Shown here: positions 60,584 through 64,000 of the stretch, piece after piece
How positions within the stretch are numbered: the stretch's first letter is position 1
How the letters are laid out: every line of letters begins with the position of its first letter
Assembly: GCF_021083185.1 (NCBI RefSeq)
Contig: NZ_JAIGQB010000005.1
Coordinates: forward strand, 310,001 to 374,000
DNA: 64,000 nucleotides
DNA from: Nocardioides furvisabuli
Lineage (GTDB): Bacteria > Actinomycetota > Actinomycetes > Propionibacteriales > Nocardioidaceae
Direction of reading: 5' to 3'
Notes under the pieces: model-generated
The model's input: the letters and a program-made list of their open reading frames with translations, nothing else
Database searches by the model: none
What the model was told of the DNA's origin: nothing
Program-made: the position numbers and the translations under genes

Positions 60584-60958
60584 TCACAGCCGGGCGAGGA
60601 ACCGCTCGGCGTCAACCACCACGCGGGTGATCTCTCCTGCGGCGAGCACCTTGCCGCTGGTGGTGTCGCGGGCGCTGACGGTGAAGCGGTGCAGCCGGCC
60701 GTCCTCGTAGGCGCTGGAGGCGCTGACCTCGACCTCGGCGCCGACCGGACTGGCGGCGAGGTGCTCGAGCTGCACCCGGGTGCCGACGCTCGTCGATCCC
60801 TCGGGCAGCAGCGGCACCAGCCCGGCGCACGTGGCCGCCTCGAGCCACGCGAGGAGGCGCGGTGTCCCGAGCACCGGCAGCGAGCCGCTGCCGACGGCTG
60901 CAGCCGTGTCGTCGTCACCCACGACGAAGGTCAGGGTGGTGGTCTCGGGGCGGGACAT
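60584..60958 (-). CDS. Hot dog fold thioesterase (FlK-like)
   Basis: A 124-residue thioesterase of the fluoroacetyl-CoA thioesterase-like group: TPRLLAWLEAATCAGLVP and GSTSVGTRVQLEHLAASPVG are typical. The true acyl-CoA substrate is unknown. GGAAGG precedes the ATG at 60958. It is divergent from the SigE-family gene. Confidence 0.85.
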   Translation of the reverse strand: MSRPETTTLTFVVGDDDTAAAVGSGSLPVLGTPRLLAWLEAATCAGLVPLLPEGSTSVGTRVQLEHLAASPVGAEVEVSASSAYEDGRLHRFTVSARDTTSGKVLAAGEITRVVVDAERFLARL

Positions 60959-60994
60959 GGCGGACCTTCCGACAGATGGGTGGCGCGGTGAGGC

Positions 60995-61017
60995 AACCTG
61001 TGTGCCACCCACACGTC
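60995..61017 (+). promoter_or_regulatory. ECF-type promoter of the SigE-family gene
   Basis: AAC (60995-60997), 16 bases, then CGTC (61014-61017) fits the AAC-N16-CGT consensus of SigE-like ECF promoters. Transcription would start near 61025, so the sigma factor probably activates its own gene. Confidence 0.6.
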
Positions 61018-61044
61018 TACCAGACATGGGCACGGGGACCGCAG

Positions 61045-61080
61045 GACCGGGGGCAGGATCGGGGGCAGGATCGGGGGTGG
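61045..61080 (+). repeat. Three 12-bp tandem units before the SigE-family start
   Basis: GACCGGGGGCAG, GATCGGGGGCAG and GATCGGGGGTGG follow one another. They lie between an ATG at 61026 and the ATG at 61083, so they are either 5' leader or code for GPGAGSGAGSGV. Confidence 0.7.
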
Positions 61081-61082
61081 CG

Positions 61083-61601
61083 ATGGAGCCGGCAGTCGAC
61101 ATCACTGAGCTCTACGCCGCGCACCGGCTCGCCCTGGTGCGGCTGGCGGTGCTGCTGGTCGACGACGTCGCCTCCGCCGAGGACGTCGTGCAGGACGCCT
61201 TCGCGGCGCTCGCCCGTCGTCCTGACGCGGTGAGGGACCCGTCGAAGGCGCTGGCCTACCTGCGCGTCGCGGTGGTGAACACCGCACGCTCCGCGCTGCG
61301 GCGACGGCGTACGGCTCGGGCGTACTCCCCGCCCCACGACCTGTCGCCACCCACCCCCGAGGACAGCGCGGTGCTGGCCGAGGAGCACCGGGAGGTCATC
61401 GTGGCGCTGCACACCCTCGCCCCTCGCCAGCGGGAGGTCCTGGTCCTGCGCTACTGGTCGGACCTGTCCGAGGCGGAGATCGCCCGGACGCTCGACATCA
61501 GCCGCGGCACGGTGAAGTCGACCGCGAGCCGCGCGCTCGTGGCCCTGGAGAGGGCCATGCACGCCCCCGTCACACCGAGCTCGCGAGAGGAGGAGCGATG
61601 A
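61083..61601 (+). CDS. SigE-family ECF RNA polymerase sigma factor
   Basis: A 172-residue ECF sigma factor: VASAEDVVQDAFAALARRP is region 2 and LSEAEIARTLDISRGTVKST region 4. The ATG at 61083 follows GGGGGTGG; a start at 61026 (191 residues) would fit a leaderless mRNA from the ECF promoter just upstream. Its stop overlaps the next gene as ATGA. That gene codes for a membrane protein that may act as anti-sigma factor. Confidence 0.9.
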   Translation: MEPAVDITELYAAHRLALVRLAVLLVDDVASAEDVVQDAFAALARRPDAVRDPSKALAYLRVAVVNTARSALRRRRTARAYSPPHDLSPPTPEDSAVLAEEHREVIVALHTLAPRQREVLVLRYWSDLSEAEIARTLDISRGTVKSTASRALVALERAMHAPVTPSSREEER

Positions 61602-63007
61602 GCACGACACCTGGCGCCCCCGACCTGGAGGCGCGACTGCGCGTAGCCCTCGCCGCGCGGGCCGACCTCGTGCGGGGCGAGGACCTGGCCCCGCTGGCCA
61701 CGGCCACCCCGGTCCGGCGGCGGTGGCCCACGCCGTGGGTCCTGCTCGCGGCGGCCGCGGTGGTCCTGCTCGTCCTGGGCGTCGTGCTCCAGGGTGTCGG
61801 CGGCCGTACGCGCTCCGACGAGGTCGCGCCGGAGCCGGACGCACCGCAGCTCGAGCTGCCTGCCGATGTCGGCCGGGACTGGAAGGCCGACGACCTCTCC
61901 TCGCCGGCGCGCCTGGACCTGGACGGCGACGGCAGGAAGGAGCGGGTGGACTTCCTCGCCGAGCCGACGGAGGACTTCGACGGCCGGGTCCGCCTCCAGA
62001 CCACCGTGAGCACGACGGGGGAGCAGGCGTACGGCATCGCCGAGCTCGGCACCACCATCGGCACCTCCGCGCTCGACCCGATCGACGCCGACGGCGACGG
62101 CGACCAGGAGCTGGTGCTCTACTTCGACGACCCGTCCGCGGTCGGTGGTGGCGGCTACCCGCTGGTGTTCGACCTGCGCGACGGGCTGCTGGTCCGGGCG
62201 GTCGTGGAGGACCCGGAGCTGCTGGTGCGGGGGTCCGTGCCCGTCGACGGGAGCGCGACCGAGCACTTCCGGATGGTCCACCTGCACGACTACTGGTTCG
62301 AGCAGGGGACGCTCTGGTCGAGCCGGTCGGTCAACGCCTACGCGGAGGGGAACATGACGCTCCTGCGTCCCGAGACGATCGTCGTCGATGCCTGGCGGTG
62401 GGCCCTCGGCGACGACGGAGTGCTCCGGCACGTGGAGGAGGCGTGCCTGCGGCAGGGCCTCGAGGCGTCGCAGCCGTGCGGTAACGACACCGAGAACGAG
62501 CTGCCCTCCATCGTCCCCGTGGCGGGGGAGACCATCGGTGCCGGGGGCCGGGCCGTCTTCGACGTCGGCTACCGCTACACCGTGAGCGTCGAGGCGGGCG
62601 ACCCGGCGACCCTGGTCGTGCGGGGAGAGGACGGCCGCACGCTCCGACACGACCTCGCCGTGGCGGATGCCCGCGTGTCGACCACCCAACCCACCTCCGT
62701 CATGTCGGACGGAGCGTCCTTCTACGTCACCTCCGCCTCCGACCCGTCGTACGCCCAGGTGCTGGTGCAGGACGGCGATCGCCTGCGCGCGCTCGACACG
62801 ACCGGTGACGTCGAGCTGACCGACGACGCGACCACGCGCACCTGGCTCACCGCCGGCGGCGCGCTCGTCACGGCAGTGGCAGAGGAGGAGGGCGCTTGGC
62901 GGGCGTGGCAGTGGCAGATGGTCTCCGGCGCCGAGATGGCCGCGCTCCCGTCGGGGACGGTGTGCTTCGACGACCCGTCCGACCCCGCGACGGTGCGCCG
63001 CTGCTGA
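61598..63007 (+). CDS. Membrane-anchored FG-GAP/VCBS-like protein, possible anti-sigma factor
   Basis: A 469-residue protein. A cytoplasmic tail of about 45 residues precedes a transmembrane helix (about 45-68). The outer part contains DLDGDGRKE near residue 107 and DADGDGDQE near 163, calcium-binding loops of FG-GAP/VCBS repeats, and two Cys pairs later. It is coupled to the SigE-family gene by 4 bases. The short cytoplasmic part could hold the sigma factor; this is inference. Confidence 0.75.
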   Translation: MSTTPGAPDLEARLRVALAARADLVRGEDLAPLATATPVRRRWPTPWVLLAAAAVVLLVLGVVLQGVGGRTRSDEVAPEPDAPQLELPADVGRDWKADDLSSPARLDLDGDGRKERVDFLAEPTEDFDGRVRLQTTVSTTGEQAYGIAELGTTIGTSALDPIDADGDGDQELVLYFDDPSAVGGGGYPLVFDLRDGLLVRAVVEDPELLVRGSVPVDGSATEHFRMVHLHDYWFEQGTLWSSRSVNAYAEGNMTLLRPETIVVDAWRWALGDDGVLRHVEEACLRQGLEASQPCGNDTENELPSIVPVAGETIGAGGRAVFDVGYRYTVSVEAGDPATLVVRGEDGRTLRHDLAVADARVSTTQPTSVMSDGASFYVTSASDPSYAQVLVQDGDRLRALDTTGDVELTDDATTRTWLTAGGALVTAVAEEEGAWRAWQWQMVSGAEMAALPSGTVCFDDPSDPATVRRC

Positions 63008-63008
63008 G

Positions 63009-63491
63009 TCAGAACCGCTTCGCGAAGGTGATGAGCTCGACCCCCGCCAGCGGCGACCAGTCGCGCGCGGGGTCGCGGGCGTAGCCCAGCCGGCGGTAGA
63101 TCCGGTGTGCGGCTGTCATCGCAGCCAGCGAGGACAGTGCCATCCCGGCCGCGCCGTGCTCCCGCGCCCGCTCCTCGCACCGGGCGGCGAGCGCCGTGCC
63201 GGCACCTCTCCCGCGGGCGTCGAGGTCGACGGCGAGCATCCGGAACTCTCCCTCGTCGGGACGGCTGACCTCGCGGTAGGACGACCCCGGCGGGCAGCAG
63301 GTCACGCTGCCCAGCAGCCGGTCGCCGGCGACGGCGACCCACAGCTCGGCCGCCGCGGCCCGCGAGGCGGCGTCGCGCAGCCGGGCCACGTAGGGGTCGG
63401 CCGGGCCGCGCGTGTACGCCGCGTAGGCGCGCACGGTCAGCTCGCCGACCGCCTGGTGCTCCTCTGGTCGCGCGAGGCGCACCTCCACCAC
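63009..63491 (-). CDS. GNAT family N-acetyltransferase
   Basis: A 160-residue GNAT enzyme; EFRMLAVDLDARGRGAGTAL contains the acetyl-CoA-binding loop. A Cys pair at VTCCPP is unusual. Substrate unknown. The GTG start at 63491 lies 10 bases after the upstream stop. It is convergent with the FG-GAP gene, 1 base apart. Confidence 0.88.
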   Translation of the reverse strand: MVEVRLARPEEHQAVGELTVRAYAAYTRGPADPYVARLRDAASRAAAAELWVAVAGDRLLGSVTCCPPGSSYREVSRPDEGEFRMLAVDLDARGRGAGTALAARCEERAREHGAAGMALSSLAAMTAAHRIYRRLGYARDPARDWSPLAGVELITFAKRF

Positions 63492-63501
63492 GGCGGCCGG
63501 C

Positions 63502-64000
63502 TCAGATGCCGAACGTGTTGCGGGGGTAGGCCGCCTCGACGTCGGTGATCACGTTGACGAGGTAGGGGACACCGGCGGCGTACGCGCGGTCGAGCGCGGG
63601 CCCGATCTGCTTCGGGTCGGTGACCGTCTCGCCGGCGCCGCCGAGCGCCTTCACCACGTCGTCGTACGGCGTGCGCTGGCCGAGGTCGGCGATGACGTCG
63701 TAGCCGTAGAGCATCTGCATCGGACCCTTCTCCAGGCCCCACGCGGAGTTGTTGCCCATCACCATGACGACCGGCAGGTCGTGGCGCACCAGCGTGTCGA
63801 CGTCCATGAGGGAGAAGCCGGCAGCGCCGTCACCGAGCAGCAGCGTCACCTGGGCCGACGGACGAGCGATGCGGGCGGCGATCGCGGCACCCAGGCCCGC
63901 GCCGAGACAGCCGTAGGGGCCGGGGTCGAGCCAGCCGCCGGGTCGTTTCGGCTCGACGTACTTGCCGGCGAAGGAGACGAAGTCGCCGCCGTCGCCGATG
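63502..64000 (-). CDS. Thiamine-diphosphate enzyme, C-terminal part (acetolactate-synthase-like)
   Basis: The last 166 residues of a TPP-dependent enzyme cut by the window end. GDGAAGFSLMDVDTL starts the TPP/Mg motif that closes with NN (VMGNNSAWGLEKGP). It fits acetolactate synthase large subunit or a related decarboxylase such as oxalyl-CoA decarboxylase; the visible part cannot decide. The frame stays open to base 64000, so the GTG at 63849 is internal. It is likely in one operon with the GNAT gene. Confidence 0.85.
   Translation of the reverse strand, partial: IGDGGDFVSFAGKYVEPKRPGGWLDPGPYGCLGAGLGAAIAARIARPSAQVTLLLGDGAAGFSLMDVDTLVRHDLPVVMVMGNNSAWGLEKGPMQMLYGYDVIADLGQRTPYDDVVKALGGAGETVTDPKQIGPALDRAYAAGVPYLVNVITDVEAAYPRNTFGI

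Noticed and set aside
63502..63849. GTG at 63849 as start of a 115-residue protein
   Set aside because: The frame stays open and conserved upstream to base 64000 (IGDGGDFVSFAGKY), so it is the C-terminus of a longer enzyme.
1..64000. tRNA or rRNA genes, CRISPR arrays, insertion sequences, prophage
   Set aside because: Reading both strands I found no cloverleaf, rRNA motif, regularly spaced repeats, transposase or integrase.

Overview
The window is chromosomal DNA of a high-GC Gram-positive bacterium. Very high third-position GC, frequent GTG starts, 4-nt GTGA/ATGA start-stop overlaps, a mycothiol-type SigR/RsrA pair, ANTAR proteins, Zur-controlled zinc-free ribosomal proteins and the 24-residue bL37 protein all point to Actinobacteria. 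The gene content looks most like Nocardioides or a close Nocardioidaceae relative; that family call is an inference from gene content, not a measured placement. I see no tRNA or rRNA gene, CRISPR array, insertion sequence, prophage or replication origin. Genes are packed tightly and no gene-free stretch exceeds about 240 bases.

Layout. 1-13.8 kb: a truncated acyltransferase, a large secreted M36 metallopeptidase, a TetR-controlled quinone-reductase-like operon with two operator copies, a two-component system next to a membrane protein, a GAF-ANTAR regulator, an AI-2E family transporter, a membrane metallophosphoesterase-like protein and a DUF421 protein. 13.8-18.3 kb: a zinc-starvation cluster (zur, then L31B, a COG0523-like protein, L32, a hybrid L36/L28 reading frame and S14) beside a CopC-CopD fusion. 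18.3-27.6 kb: small metabolic and hypothetical genes, a fatty acid desaturase, an amino-acid racemase family protein, and a GntR-ACC deaminase pair divergent from a flavin-dependent oxidoreductase behind a long nested hairpin. 27.6-36.0 kb: the phenylacetate catabolic cluster, with paaZ divergent from paaABCDE-paaI, a convergent TetR regulator (PaaR-like) and paaK. 36.2-39.5 kb: an SNF2 helicase, a DUF5709 protein, a row of perfect palindromes and a CHRD protein.

39.6-44.8 kb: a tightly coupled operon of ACAD10/11-type acyl-CoA dehydrogenase, SDR, APH-type kinase, histidine phosphatase and a second SDR, divergent from a TetR gene with a 29-bp palindromic operator. It reads as a split bacterial counterpart of the ACAD10/ACAD11 4-hydroxyacyl-CoA pathway. 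44.8-52 kb: a secreted putative metalloprotease, a cytidylyltransferase, DUF445, a secreted phospholipase-D-like protein, S4, FKBP, CBS, a HisN-like phosphatase and DUF2231. 52-60.2 kb: the conserved actinobacterial block rsgA-aroA, an ECF sigma factor fused to its own zinc-finger and transmembrane anti-sigma-like part, an SRAP protein, a hydrolase, sigR-rsrA behind a textbook SigR promoter, and bL37. 60.2-64 kb: a thioesterase, an autoregulated SigE-family sigma factor paired with a membrane FG-GAP protein, a GNAT acetyltransferase and the C-terminus of a thiamine-diphosphate enzyme cut by the window end.

The most unusual points are the L36/L28 hybrid ribosomal gene, the split ACAD10/11-like operon, the sigma/anti-sigma fusion, the 61-nt nested hairpin near 25.2 kb, and operators that overlap start codons.
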